A stretch of DNA of 64,000 nt from the NCBI RefSeq assembly GCF_008727865.1, contig NZ_VTWU01000005.1, positions 248,001 through 312,000 of the forward strand, given 5' to 3'. Every line of letters starts with the position of its first letter. The first letter of the stretch is position 1. The DNA comes from Hymenobacter busanensis (GTDB lineage: Bacteria; Bacteroidota; Bacteroidia; Cytophagales; Hymenobacteraceae). A model generated the notes under the pieces. The model was given only the letters and a program-made list of their open reading frames with translations, did not search any database and was not told where the DNA came from. Of the stretch, positions 8,513 to 17,783 are shown piece after piece. A program made the translations under genes and the position numbers.

Positions 8513-9412
8513 ATGAATAAGTTCTTTTCCTTCGCCGCGCTGGCTGCCGGCCTGACGCTGTCGGTTTCGGCTACGGCGCAGGAGCAGGCTACCACGGCCA
8601 GCAGCAACGGTTCGTACCGCCCCATTCCCAATTCCGATATCATGTTCCGCAAGACCGTATGGCGTGCCATCGACCTGCGGGAGAAGCAGAACAAGCCCAT
8701 GTTCTCGGAAGGCAAGGAAATCAGCCGCGTTATCATGGAAGCCGTGAAGCGGGGCGAATTGCAGGCATACAAAAACGACTCGCTTACGTCGACTTACAAC
8801 CCGCAGGAAGTCTCTGCTAACATGTCGTACGCTGAGGCCTCTGCTGGCTTGAGCGACGAAGAAAAGGCAGCCGGTTTCACGCAGGAAGACACCAGCACCG
8901 ACGACGGTTGGGGTACGCCCGCGCCGAAGAAAGGTGCCAAAGGCAAGAAGGCTGCCCCGGTGAAGAAGACCCCGCCGCCGCCCGCTTCCTACGAATACCG
9001 CTACAAGGACATCTACCAGATGGAACTGAAGGAGGATATGATTTTCGACAAGAAACGGTCGAGAATGTACCACGACATCAAAACGGTGACGTTGTTGGTG
9101 CCCTCCACGCTTAGCTCCAACGTCTCGGGCATTGAAAAGCCGATTGGTACGTTCAAGTACTCGGATTTGGTAAAGGTTTTCCGTGCCAACCCTGACAAAG
9201 CCATCTGGTTTAACCCGCAGAATGATGCCCAGCACAAGAACTTGGCTGACGCATTTGAACTGTGGCTGTTCAACTCCTACATCGTGAAAGTGTCGAACCC
9301 GAGCGACTCGCGTCTCGACGATATCTACGGTGGCCAACAGCAAGGTGTGCTGGCTGCTTCGCAGGCTGCTGCCGACCTGATCGAGTACGAATACAGCCTC
9401 TGGAGCTTCTAA
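8513..9412 (+). CDS. gldN: GldN, T9SS ring protein
   Basis: Periplasmic protein (299 residues) that binds GldK and forms the T9SS ring (PorN). An N-terminal signal peptide ends near VSATAQEQ (about residue 23). Family features include the N-terminal block YRPIPNSDIMFRKTVWRAID and, centrally, YRYKDIYQMELKEDMIFDKK. Between them lies a Lys/Ala/Pro-rich low-complexity insert (about residues 134-160, with KKGAKGKKAAPVKKTPPPP) that looks like a flexible linker. It is the last gene of the cluster: a very strong terminator begins 18 nt after its stop. Confidence 0.93.
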   Translation: MNKFFSFAALAAGLTLSVSATAQEQATTASSNGSYRPIPNSDIMFRKTVWRAIDLREKQNKPMFSEGKEISRVIMEAVKRGELQAYKNDSLTSTYNPQEVSANMSYAEASAGLSDEEKAAGFTQEDTSTDDGWGTPAPKKGAKGKKAAPVKKTPPPPASYEYRYKDIYQMELKEDMIFDKKRSRMYHDIKTVTLLVPSTLSSNVSGIEKPIGTFKYSDLVKVFRANPDKAIWFNPQNDAQHKNLADAFELWLFNSYIVKVSNPSDSRLDDIYGGQQQGVLAASQAAADLIEYEYSLWSF

Positions 9413-9430
9413 GCTCTACCGGCTTCCCTT

Positions 9431-9470
9431 AACCAAAAGCCCCCGCCAGCATTGGCGGGGGCTTTTGGTT
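9431..9470. terminator. Bidirectional terminator between gldN and uvrC
   Basis: Perfect 18-bp inverted repeat AACCAAAAGCCCCCGCCA (9431-9448) with its complement at 9453-9470 and loop GCAT. The A-rich and T-rich flanks of the GC core let it work in both directions between the convergent gldN and uvrC genes. Confidence 0.92.
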
Positions 9471-9495
9471 TATACCTGGATTCAATCAAGAAGCT

Positions 9496-11328
9496 TTACG
9501 AAGCAGAAGCTGCTGCTTTATCTGGTTGATCTTGCTCGGCGAAGTAGTTGATAAGGACGCGGGCCTTGGCTTTACCAACTTCGGCTATTAGCTCCGACTC
9601 ACTCAGTTCCTTGATTTTTTTGACCGACTTGAACTTGTTGAGCAGTTTGTCGGCGGTAACGGGACCAAGGCCTTTCACGTCGGTTAGCTCGGTTTTGAGG
9701 GTAGCCGCGTCGCGGCGGGAGCGGTGGAAGGTGATACCGAAGCGGTGGGCCTCGTCGCGCATGCGCTGAATAAGACGCAAGGTTTCACTCTTTTTGTCGA
9801 TGTAGAGGGGCAATGGGTCGTTGGGGACGTAGATTTCCTCCAAGCGCTTGGCAATGCCAATGATGGGAATCTGGCCCCACAGGCCAAGGTCTTTTAAGGC
9901 TTTCACCCCCATACCCAACTGCCCTTTACCACCATCGACAATGATGAGTTGGGGCAGACTAGCACCTTCGTCGAGCAGGCGGCGGTAGCGGCGGGTCACG
10001 ATTTCGTACATCGAATCGAAGTCGTTGGGGCCGACGACGGTTTTGATGTGGAAGTGACGATAGTCCTTTTTGCTGGCTTTGGCATTGCGGAAACACACCA
10101 TAGCCGCCACTGGATTGTCACCTTGGAAGTTGGAGTTGTCGAAGCACTCGATGTGGCGCGGCAGGTCTTTCAGGTGCAGATCTTTCTTCATCGTCTCCAT
10201 GATGCGCACCTCGTTCACATCTTTCGACTTCTCATTCATCGACTCTTTCTCCTTGCGCAGGTAGAGCACGTTTTTGATGGAGAGGTTGAGCAGCTTGCGC
10301 TTGTCGCCGATTTCAGGTACGGCCACTTTCACGCCCGGCAGGGGCAGGGGCGGCAGCTCCACGTTCACCAGAATTTCCTTGGATTCGCTTTCGAACTCCT
10401 GCCGCAACTGCATCACAAGTACGGACAGGATGTCGGCGTCGGTTTCGTCGAGTTTCTTCTGCACCTCCAGGCTTTGGGTCTGGATGATGGAGCCGTTCAT
10501 CACCTTCAGGTAGTTGATGAAAGCTGATTTTTCGTTGGATGCGATGCTGAACACATCGATATCCGAGAGCTGCGGGTTGACGATGGTGGACTTGGCCTGG
10601 AAGTCGTCGAGCTTGTCGAGCTTTACCTTGAACTGGTGCGCCAGCTCGTATTGCTGGTCCTGGGCAGCCTGCATCATACGCTCCTTGAAGTAGCCCTTGG
10701 CCACGGTGAGGTTACCGGACAGGATGTTGCGGATCTGCTGAATTGAGGCGTTGTAGGTTTCTTCGTCTACAAGATCCTGGCAAGGGCCTTTGCAGTTGCC
10801 GATGTGGTATTCCAGGCACACCTTGTATTTGCCGGCCGCCACGTTTTCGGGGCTCAGGTTGTACGTGCAGGTGCGCAACGGGTACAGTGCCCGGATGAGC
10901 TCCAGAATTACGTTCAGGCCGGTGCCGGTGGCGTAGGGGCCGTAGTAGCGGGAGCCGTCGTTGATTTTGTTGCGGGTGGGCAGTACGCGCGGAAACCGTT
11001 CGTTGGTGATGCAGATGTAGGGGTAGGTTTTGCCGTCCTTCAGCAGGATGTTGTACTTGGGCTGGTGCTGCTTGATGAGGTTGTTTTCGAGCAGAAAAGC
11101 ATCCGACTCCGAGTCGACGATGGTAAACTCGATGCGGCGGATGTTCTTGACAAGTTGCTGGGTTTTGCGGTTGTGGTCCTGCTTGGTGAAGTAGCTGCTC
11201 ACGCGCTTGCGCAAGTCGATGGCCTTGCCCACGTAGATGATGCGGCCTTCGTCGTCGAAGTACTTGTAGATGCCCGGCCGGTGAGGCAGCTGGCGGATTT
11301 GGTCTTGCAGGTATTCTTGAGCGGCCAT
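9496..11328 (-). CDS. uvrC: Excinuclease ABC subunit C
   Basis: Nuclease subunit of UvrABC nucleotide excision repair, making the 3' and 5' incisions around a lesion. 610 residues, the normal size. It has an N-terminal GIY-YIG domain (GIY at 19-21, YVG at 32-34), the Cys-rich stretch CLEYHIGNCKGPC, a UVR motif region near residues 205-240, the RNase H-like 5' nuclease with FDNSNFQGDNPVAAMVCF and IIVDGGKGQLGMG, and a C-terminal helix-hairpin-helix DNA-binding pair (VKGLGPVTADKLLNKF). ATG 11328 gives the expected N-terminus. It is transcribed convergently to gldN; the 161-nt gap to the PBP gene carries a hairpin. Confidence 0.97.
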   Translation of the reverse strand: MAAQEYLQDQIRQLPHRPGIYKYFDDEGRIIYVGKAIDLRKRVSSYFTKQDHNRKTQQLVKNIRRIEFTIVDSESDAFLLENNLIKQHQPKYNILLKDGKTYPYICITNERFPRVLPTRNKINDGSRYYGPYATGTGLNVILELIRALYPLRTCTYNLSPENVAAGKYKVCLEYHIGNCKGPCQDLVDEETYNASIQQIRNILSGNLTVAKGYFKERMMQAAQDQQYELAHQFKVKLDKLDDFQAKSTIVNPQLSDIDVFSIASNEKSAFINYLKVMNGSIIQTQSLEVQKKLDETDADILSVLVMQLRQEFESESKEILVNVELPPLPLPGVKVAVPEIGDKRKLLNLSIKNVLYLRKEKESMNEKSKDVNEVRIMETMKKDLHLKDLPRHIECFDNSNFQGDNPVAAMVCFRNAKASKKDYRHFHIKTVVGPNDFDSMYEIVTRRYRRLLDEGASLPQLIIVDGGKGQLGMGVKALKDLGLWGQIPIIGIAKRLEEIYVPNDPLPLYIDKKSETLRLIQRMRDEAHRFGITFHRSRRDAATLKTELTDVKGLGPVTADKLLNKFKSVKKIKELSESELIAEVGKAKARVLINYFAEQDQPDKAAASAS

Positions 11329-11435
11329 ACGGGGCAGAATCGGAAAGTCAGCAGGGAGTTAAACTACCAAAACAACGGCGGGGTTGGCAGAATTCACGCT
11401 AGCGGCCGCAAAGGGGCTGCCGTGGGTAAACAACG

Positions 11436-11466
11436 CGGCCCTGCGTGCGGGGAGCAGGCAGGGCCG
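11436..11466 (-). terminator. Candidate terminator after PBP1A gene
   Basis: A 9-bp perfect stem (CGGCCCTGC at 11436-11444 with complement 11458-11466) and 13-nt loop, 25 nt after the stop of the penicillin-binding protein gene. No clear U-tract follows on the minus strand, so termination is uncertain; it may be only a processing hairpin. Confidence 0.4.
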
Positions 11467-11490
11467 GTAATGAGGGCAAACGGCGAGAAA

Positions 11491-13833
11491 TTAAATGTCC
11501 TCGTCGTCGATGTCCTGCATGTCCACTTGGTTGAGCTTTTGCTCGTAGGGAATGGTGTCGCGGGTGCCACCGTAGTAGCGCGAGCAGTCGATTTCGATGT
11601 CGAGCGGTTTTGAGGGCATGGGGAAGTCGGCGGTGCTGATGCCAATTTCCTTGTTGTGCTTGTACACTTGCTTCATGAATACGCCATAGATGGGTAGCGC
11701 CAGGCGCGAACCTTGCCCATAGGCACCGGTGCGGAAGTGAATCGACCGGTCTTCGCCGCCCACCCACATGCCGCACACTAGGTCGGGGGTCATGCCCATA
11801 AACCATGCATCGGAGTAGTTGGAAGTGGTGCCGGTTTTGGCCGCAATCTGGTTCTGGAAGCCGAAGCCGCCGCGCAGAATGATGCTGGTGCCGCCTTTCT
11901 CCTCCACTGCGCCACGCATCATGTAGGTCATCAGATACGCCGTTTCTTCGTTGAGGGCCTCCTTGGTCTGGGGCACGAACTCGCGCAGCACGTTGCCGTT
12001 TTTGTCTTCAATGCGCGTCACCATCATGGGGGCGGTCCACACGCCTTTGTTCACGAAAGTGCTGTAGGCGCCGGCCAGTTCGTAAATGCTCACGTCGGAA
12101 GAGCCGAAGCCCACGGCGGGCACGGCCTCAATGGGCGACGTGATGCCGAGCCGCTGGGCATACTTCACTATCGTTTCGGGCCCAATTTCCTTGACCAGCC
12201 ACGCGGTGATAGAGTTCATAGAGCGGGCCAGCGCCTGCCGCAGCGTGAACGTGCGGCCCGAGAAGCTGCCTTCGAAGTTCTTGGGGGTATAGGCCGGCCG
12301 GCCGGCCACGGCCGGAAAGGTAGTGGCAATATCAGGACGCTGGTAGCAGGGCGAGTAGCCCCGGTCGATGGCCGCTACGTACACGAACGGCTTGAACGTG
12401 GAGCCCGGCTGGCGTTTGCCCTGCTTCACGTGGTCGTATTTGATGTACTTGTAGTTGATGCCGCCCACCCAGGCCCGCACTTGCCCGTTGAGCGGGTTCA
12501 TGGCCATAAAGCCGGCGTGCAGCAGGCGTTTGTAGTAGGCGAGGGAGTCCATCGGCGACATCAAGACCTCTTTCTCGCCGCCTTGCCAGGTAAACACCTT
12601 CATCCGGTACTTCTTGTTCAGGTAGTACTTGACGGAGTCGGGGTGGTCGGGGTAACGGGCCTGGAGGCTGCGGTACCGCTCGGTGCGCTTGATGGACGTG
12701 CTCAGGAAGTTGGGAATGAGCTTGCCGTTTTCGTCACGCCACGGCTGCTGGCCTTTCCAGTGCGCATCGAACCAGCGCTGCTGCAGCTTCATGTGGTCGG
12801 CCACGGCGGTTTCGGCGTACTTCTGCAGGCGCGAGTCGATAGTGGTGTAAATCTTCAGGCCGTCGGCGTACAGGTCGCGCTCGGTTTCCTTGGCCCACTC
12901 GCGCAGCATCTTGCTCACCTCGGTGCGGAAGTAAGGCGCAATGCCTTCGTTCTGGTTCTCGACTTTGTAATCAAGCTTGATGGGCTTGGCCACGGCGGCG
13001 GCATAGGCCGGCTCGTCGATGTAGCCGTACTTGCGCATCTGGCTCAGCACCCAGTCGCGGCGGCGCTTGCTGCGCTCGGGGTTGCGCACCGGGTTGAACC
13101 ACGACGGTCCATTCACGACGCCTACCATCAGAGCCGATTCTTCCAGGGTCAACTGCTGGGGCTTTTTGTTGAAGAACGTTTTGGCCGCTGTGTGAATACC
13201 GAACGCGTTGGAGCCGAATTCGGCCGTGTTCAGGTACATGCGCAGGATTTCGCGCTTGGTATAGTTCCGCTCCAGCCGCACGGCCAGAATCCACTCCTTG
13301 GTTTTGGTGATGAGCATCCGCAACCCGCGCACGTCGTTAAGGAGCCCATCATTAAGGTCTTCGCGGGTGCGGAAAAGCAACTTTGCTACCTGCTGGGTGA
13401 GCGTGCTGGAGCCGCGCCGTACGCGGCCCGAAACCATGTAGTACGGGATGGCCGCCATGCCCTTAGGGTCAATGCCCGAGTGGTCGGCAAAGCGCACGTC
13501 TTCGGTTGCCAGCAGCCCGTCAATTAGGTGCTGGGGCAGGTCCTGGTATTCCACGGGCGTGCGGTTTTCGCGGAAATACTTACCCATTAGCACGCCGTCG
13601 GCCGAATAGATTTCCGAGGCCAGCTCGCTCTTAGGGTTTTCGAGGGTACGCAGGTTGGGCATGCGCCCAAACAGGTTCAGGAAGTTGATGCTGACGGCCA
13701 GCACAAACAGGATGGCGCCCAGCACCGCCGCGCCAAAGAGCACCCACAACGTGCGTGTGACGGCGGCAAAGCGTTCGGGCCGGTTGGGTTTGGAGCGAAA
13801 AGCCGGCTTGGACCGCGAAACGGTAGGGGACAT
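11491..13833 (-). CDS. Class A penicillin-binding protein (PBP1A type)
   Basis: Bifunctional peptidoglycan glycosyltransferase/transpeptidase (780 residues) anchored by one helix at about residues 29-50. The GT51 domain shows the catalytic Glu111 in LLATEDVRFADHSG and the substrate-binding GSSTLTQQVAKLLF (141-154). The transpeptidase domain has the nucleophile Ser478 in STFK, SMN at 538-540 and KTGT at 666-669. All active-site motifs are intact. The gene starts 8 nt after the stop of porW on the same strand, so the two are very likely cotranscribed, linking a wall synthase to a T9SS component. The acidic tail (VDMQDIDDEDI) is low complexity. Confidence 0.95.
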   Translation of the reverse strand: MSPTVSRSKPAFRSKPNRPERFAAVTRTLWVLFGAAVLGAILFVLAVSINFLNLFGRMPNLRTLENPKSELASEIYSADGVLMGKYFRENRTPVEYQDLPQHLIDGLLATEDVRFADHSGIDPKGMAAIPYYMVSGRVRRGSSTLTQQVAKLLFRTREDLNDGLLNDVRGLRMLITKTKEWILAVRLERNYTKREILRMYLNTAEFGSNAFGIHTAAKTFFNKKPQQLTLEESALMVGVVNGPSWFNPVRNPERSKRRRDWVLSQMRKYGYIDEPAYAAAVAKPIKLDYKVENQNEGIAPYFRTEVSKMLREWAKETERDLYADGLKIYTTIDSRLQKYAETAVADHMKLQQRWFDAHWKGQQPWRDENGKLIPNFLSTSIKRTERYRSLQARYPDHPDSVKYYLNKKYRMKVFTWQGGEKEVLMSPMDSLAYYKRLLHAGFMAMNPLNGQVRAWVGGINYKYIKYDHVKQGKRQPGSTFKPFVYVAAIDRGYSPCYQRPDIATTFPAVAGRPAYTPKNFEGSFSGRTFTLRQALARSMNSITAWLVKEIGPETIVKYAQRLGITSPIEAVPAVGFGSSDVSIYELAGAYSTFVNKGVWTAPMMVTRIEDKNGNVLREFVPQTKEALNEETAYLMTYMMRGAVEEKGGTSIILRGGFGFQNQIAAKTGTTSNYSDAWFMGMTPDLVCGMWVGGEDRSIHFRTGAYGQGSRLALPIYGVFMKQVYKHNKEIGISTADFPMPSKPLDIEIDCSRYYGGTRDTIPYEQKLNQVDMQDIDDEDI

Positions 13834-13841
13834 GCGGGAAA

Positions 13842-16823
13842 TTAGGGACGGTAAGTTTGCTGGAAGAACTGCAGGTACTCTTCCAGATTGCCGCGCTGCA
13901 GCAGCACCGGCAGGTTATCAATACCAATCAGGAAGGATTGGTAACCCGCGTTGCGCAGCTTCATCAACGGCCCTTGCGGACCGCGCAGCTTGAGGGCGTA
14001 GTTCTGAGCCACTTTGCTACCGGCCAGCGGCTGCACCACCAGCAAGGTGTTTTCGCCCACGGTCTGGGGCTGAATCTGCAGGTTGCTGGCTTTGTAGAAG
14101 CGGTTGTTGTAGGCAGCTACCTGGGTTTGCAGGTCTTTGAACGCAGCATTGTTGGTTGGGAAGGATATGACAACGGCCTGGGCAGCATTGAGGTCGGCTT
14201 TGTACGGCGAAACCGGCGCCGGCGCGGGCCCTGCCGAGCCAGCGGGCGGCACCACCGCGGGAGCCGCCGCTGGCTGTTCCGGTGTCATGGGTTTGCCGGT
14301 TTCCGCTGGGGTGGGCGTGGCAGCGGGAGCGTCTTTGGCCGGCGTTTTCGCTGAAGTTGCTGGGGTTGAAGTTTTGCCAGGTGTTTTTGTCTTGGGCGCC
14401 TCTTTGGTTACCGGAGCCTTGTCAGCCGGCTTATTCGGCGTGCCAGCAGCCGGTGCCGGCGTTGGCGTTTCGTATTCTTCCGTCGAAATGCGCATGCGGG
14501 TATCTACCTCGCCGGGGCGGAAAAACGACACCCGCGGCTTCTCGGTCGACGCCAACGCGCCTGCCAACTGCCCGGCTTCATACTTCGAGTACGAGGCCAA
14601 GTAGTCCTGGGCTTTGGCCACTAGCGGACTTTCGGGATATTTCTTGGCAAACGCCTCCACCGCGGCCTTGTGTGTGGCGGGTGGCTGGGTGCGCAGCGTC
14701 AGCAGCAGTTGCAGATAATCGGCGCGGTCGTTCAGGTCGGTTTGCGGGTACTGCTTGCGCGCCCGCGCCACGGCGGCCGTGGCTTTTTTGAATTCCTGCT
14801 TCTTGTAGAGCGCAAACGCCGAGTCGAGCACCGCCGACATCTGCTGATTGGCTACCGAAGTACGGCGCAGGTACTCGGGGTCGGCTACCAAGCGGGCGTA
14901 TGAAGAGTTCGGAAACTGTTCGCGCAGCTGCTGGGCGTACCGCTCAGCCTTGGGCGCGTCCGGCACTTCCTTGTTGACGAGGTAGGCGCTGTAGTACACT
15001 TCCGGGAGCCGCTTGCTGCGCGGAAAGCGCGTTACAAACTGCTCGTACGTCTCTGCCGACTTCGGCAGCTCCTTGAGTTGCTGGCTGTATATAGCCGCCA
15101 GGGCATAGGTGGCGTCTTCTATTTTGGCTTCGGCCTGCTGCTGCGCTTCGGTACCGAATGGAATCTGCTGGCGGTACTGCGCCACCAAATCGGCCCGCAG
15201 CTTGGCCGGATCGGCGGAAGCCTGGGCCGGCGGGTTTACGTTGCTATCGGCGCTGCCGCCCACCGACACGGGCGCGCCGCCATTAGCTACCGGGGCCTGT
15301 GTAGCCAGGCTGCTCAAACGCCAGTTATCGGTCAAGGGCCGGTCGCCCCACTGCCGCTGGAAATCGGCGCGGGCCGTACCCAATGACGTCGGGTTGTCGA
15401 AGTACCACTGCTTGCCGGTCGACGCGTTGGCAAAAGCCAGCGGATCGATGTTGGGGTCGCCGGTGCGACTGGGGTCTTGGCCGGTGGCAGTCTGATTGGC
15501 GCTGCGGGCGGCCAGCAAAGCTTGGCGTTCGGCTTCCTTCTCCTGCGCTTTTAGCGCGGCGTCAGCGTAGGCCAGCAGGCGGGTGCGCAGCGTGGCCGTG
15601 TCCAGCTTCGCCAGCGTCAGCAAGCTGTCCTGGGTTTCGATAGTGGTCAGCTGCTGGGCAAAGTCGCGCAGAATGTCGCGGCGCTCAGCTGTGGCGGCGT
15701 ATTCCGGCGCCTCGCGCGGCAGGCTTTGCGTGGTGCTGTCGTAATAAGCCGCGGCCAGCCTATACTTCTGCAGGTTCTCGTAATAGATGCGGCCCGAGAG
15801 CAAGTAAGCGTAGGCCTTCTGCGCCCGGTTCTGGGTATTGTTCCGCACCGACTGGTTCAGCAGCCCCAGCGCCTTGTCGTAGTGCTGCTGGCGGTATTCC
15901 AGCCGGGCCATTTCGTAGTAAATCTTGTCGCGGTACTCCTTGTTCTTCGGGTCCTTCAGCAGCTTGGCGAAGTACTTGTCGAGGCGCGCGCGGTCGGTCT
16001 GGCTCAGGTCCGACACCTGCCCCAGCATCAGCTTCGAGAAGAAGTCCAGCTCGTAGGGCGGGTTGCGCTTCAGAATTTGGTTGAGCTGCGCGTAGGCTTC
16101 CTTGTCCTGTCCCTGGTTCTGGTAGAGCTGGGCCAGCACGTAGCGCGTGCGGGAGCGTTCATCCTTCTGCGGAATGTAAGGAATGGCCTTATTCAGGTTC
16201 TCAATGGCCTGCTTTTCGTCGCCCTGCCAGATATAGTACTGAGCACGCGTCAGAAACAGCTCCCGGGCGTTGCGCTCGGTGCCTTTCTCTTTGTCGAGCA
16301 GGCTCGATACGTAGGCGGCGTTGTCCCATTCCTGGGTGGCCATGTACGTGCGCATCAGCCAGATCAGCGCCTCGTGCTTGGCGTTGGGGTCGTTGCTGGT
16401 GGTGTTGACGTACTTAAAGGTCTTGGTAGCGTCCTCAAATTCGCGGCGGTAGAAGCGCGTCTTGCCCACCAGAATATAGGAGTCGTCGGTGAAGTCGCTG
16501 CCGGGGCGCCGCTGAATGGGCAGTGAGGCCTTCTTCACCACGTCGTCGAGGTCGGCGGCCAGCTGCACGGCTTTCACCGAGTCGACCACCGGCAAGAGCG
16601 GCAGCGTGCGGTTGTAGTCGGCAGGACGCTCCTTATATAAGGCAGCTTCTACCTCGCGCATTTTCTCGCGGGCCAGGAAATAGCCGTTGTCGCGGGCGAC
16701 GAGGTTCTGGTAGGAACGGGCTACGAAATTGTGCCGCTCGGCCGAGCAACTGCTCAACCAAGCCGCCGCAGCCACAAGCAGGCCGCCAATCGGTAACAAA
16801 ACAATACGCGAGGGATTCGCCAC
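13842..16823 (-). CDS. porW: PorW/SprE-type TPR lipoprotein of the T9SS
   Basis: Large outer-membrane lipoprotein (993 residues) resembling PorW/SprE, required for T9SS secretion and gliding; PorW is reported to connect the PorKN ring to the translocon. The GTG start at 16823 gives a compact signal peptide ending in WLSSC (Cys at residue 26); a longer in-frame start at 16913 would spoil it. The conserved block HNFVARSYQNLVARDNGYF follows. Helical TPR repeats fill about residues 100-780. A Pro/Ala/Thr/Lys-rich linker of about 90 residues then leads to a compact C-terminal domain (from AQAVVISFPTNN). It heads an operon with the PBP1A gene. PorW assignment rests on the N-terminal block, TPR content and length, so some doubt remains. 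Confidence 0.8.
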   Translation of the reverse strand: MANPSRIVLLPIGGLLVAAAAWLSSCSAERHNFVARSYQNLVARDNGYFLAREKMREVEAALYKERPADYNRTLPLLPVVDSVKAVQLAADLDDVVKKASLPIQRRPGSDFTDDSYILVGKTRFYRREFEDATKTFKYVNTTSNDPNAKHEALIWLMRTYMATQEWDNAAYVSSLLDKEKGTERNARELFLTRAQYYIWQGDEKQAIENLNKAIPYIPQKDERSRTRYVLAQLYQNQGQDKEAYAQLNQILKRNPPYELDFFSKLMLGQVSDLSQTDRARLDKYFAKLLKDPKNKEYRDKIYYEMARLEYRQQHYDKALGLLNQSVRNNTQNRAQKAYAYLLSGRIYYENLQKYRLAAAYYDSTTQSLPREAPEYAATAERRDILRDFAQQLTTIETQDSLLTLAKLDTATLRTRLLAYADAALKAQEKEAERQALLAARSANQTATGQDPSRTGDPNIDPLAFANASTGKQWYFDNPTSLGTARADFQRQWGDRPLTDNWRLSSLATQAPVANGGAPVSVGGSADSNVNPPAQASADPAKLRADLVAQYRQQIPFGTEAQQQAEAKIEDATYALAAIYSQQLKELPKSAETYEQFVTRFPRSKRLPEVYYSAYLVNKEVPDAPKAERYAQQLREQFPNSSYARLVADPEYLRRTSVANQQMSAVLDSAFALYKKQEFKKATAAVARARKQYPQTDLNDRADYLQLLLTLRTQPPATHKAAVEAFAKKYPESPLVAKAQDYLASYSKYEAGQLAGALASTEKPRVSFFRPGEVDTRMRISTEEYETPTPAPAAGTPNKPADKAPVTKEAPKTKTPGKTSTPATSAKTPAKDAPAATPTPAETGKPMTPEQPAAAPAVVPPAGSAGPAPAPVSPYKADLNAAQAVVISFPTNNAAFKDLQTQVAAYNNRFYKASNLQIQPQTVGENTLLVVQPLAGSKVAQNYALKLRGPQGPLMKLRNAGYQSFLIGIDNLPVLLQRGNLEEYLQFFQQTYRP

Positions 16824-17049
16824 GGGCAGCAAGCGGGTGGGGTGGAAGGGTGTTGGGCTTGGAAAACGCTGCGAGGCAGCCCTTTCGTTCGATAGGTCGA
16901 TGACCAAGTACAACGCCGCAAATCAGCTTAAAGTACGTGAATTTTGCCCGGCTGCGCCCGGGCCACACAGAACCGACCTCATTATGTGCGTTTTCCGGGC
17001 CGAAGTCCGGGCGCCGTGCCGTACCTTTGTCGCCCTTCATTTGTCCTTC
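16824..17049. promoter_or_regulatory. Divergent porW/atpZ intergenic region
   Basis: 226 nt between divergent genes. On the plus strand a canonical -7 element TACCTTTG lies at 17022-17029, 20 nt before the atpZ ATG, with no convincing TTTG box at the expected distance. It is the probable start of the ATP synthase operon. No equally good element was found for porW on the minus strand. Confidence 0.55.
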
Positions 17050-17286
17050 ATGCCCGAGCCGACGAAGCCGCAACCGCCCAACTCCGACCAGAAGCAGTCC
17101 AGCCAGCTGGCCCGCTACTCCGGCGTGGGCATGCAAATGCTGGCCACCATTGGCCTCAGCACTTGGCTCGGCATCGAGCTCGACAAGCGCATGGGCTGGA
17201 GCCCCTGGGCCACGGTGGTGCTGGCGCTGCTCGGCGTGTTTGCTGCCATGTACCAGATCATCCGTGCCGCTTCCCGCGACAAATAA
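17050..17286 (+). CDS. AtpZ/AtpI-family protein
   Basis: Small membrane protein (78 residues) with two predicted helices (about 27-45 and 49-68) of the AtpZ/AtpI family, usually first in ATP synthase operons. AtpI helps assemble the c-ring and AtpZ-type proteins have been linked to ion handling; the role here is inferred only. ATG 17050 is chosen because it matches the usual short polar N-terminus (MPEPTKPQPPN) and lies just downstream of TACCTTTG. GIELDKRMGWSPWATVVLALLG is the recognisable region. Confidence 0.8.
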   Translation: MPEPTKPQPPNSDQKQSSQLARYSGVGMQMLATIGLSTWLGIELDKRMGWSPWATVVLALLGVFAAMYQIIRAASRDK

Positions 17287-17343
17287 TACGCTCTTCCGCC
17301 TCCCGTAACTGACCCGCCCGGCCAGCCTGTTTTCATTTCGCCC

Positions 17344-17751
17344 TTGAACCGTTTCTTCCGCAACCTGCTGCTGTTCTCCGTGCCCCTCGGCGCGCTGCTG
17401 TACCTGCTCCGGGCGCAGTTCGGCGAAGTAGTGGTGCACCCCTGGGCCGACTGGCTGTTGCTGTTTTTCGTGGGGCTGACGGTCATCACCTTCTGGCTCA
17501 CGTGGCGGGCGTTTCAGCGCAACCCCGATTCGCTGCTCACAGCTTGGTTCGGCACTACCGCCCTGCGGCTTGTACTGGCCTTAGTCGTGATTGTAACCTA
17601 TTTGGTTCGGGGCGGAGCCCACGCCGGGCATAGCACTTGGACATTTTTGGGCCTGTTCTTCCTGCTGTATTTCCTCTACACCGGGTTTGAAGTCTGGAAT
17701 GTCGTGACTAACTTGCGCCCGTTTTCAAAACCGGCCTCCGAGCCCTCCTAA
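17344..17751 (+). CDS. Small membrane protein of the atp operon
   Basis: 135-residue protein with four predicted transmembrane helices (about 6-22, 35-53, 66-86 and 95-115), lying between atpZ and atpB. The only plausible start is TTG 17344. I recognise no named family; similar unnamed four-helix proteins occupy this slot in other Bacteroidota atp operons. Its position suggests a role like AtpI, for example in assembly of the c-ring or subunit a, but no motif shows this. It is 57 nt after atpZ and 32 nt before atpB. Confidence 0.7.
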   Translation: MNRFFRNLLLFSVPLGALLYLLRAQFGEVVVHPWADWLLLFFVGLTVITFWLTWRAFQRNPDSLLTAWFGTTALRLVLALVVIVTYLVRGGAHAGHSTWTFLGLFFLLYFLYTGFEVWNVVTNLRPFSKPASEPS

Positions 17752-17783
17752 GCTCGACAAGGTTTCGCCTTAAATCAATCTGA

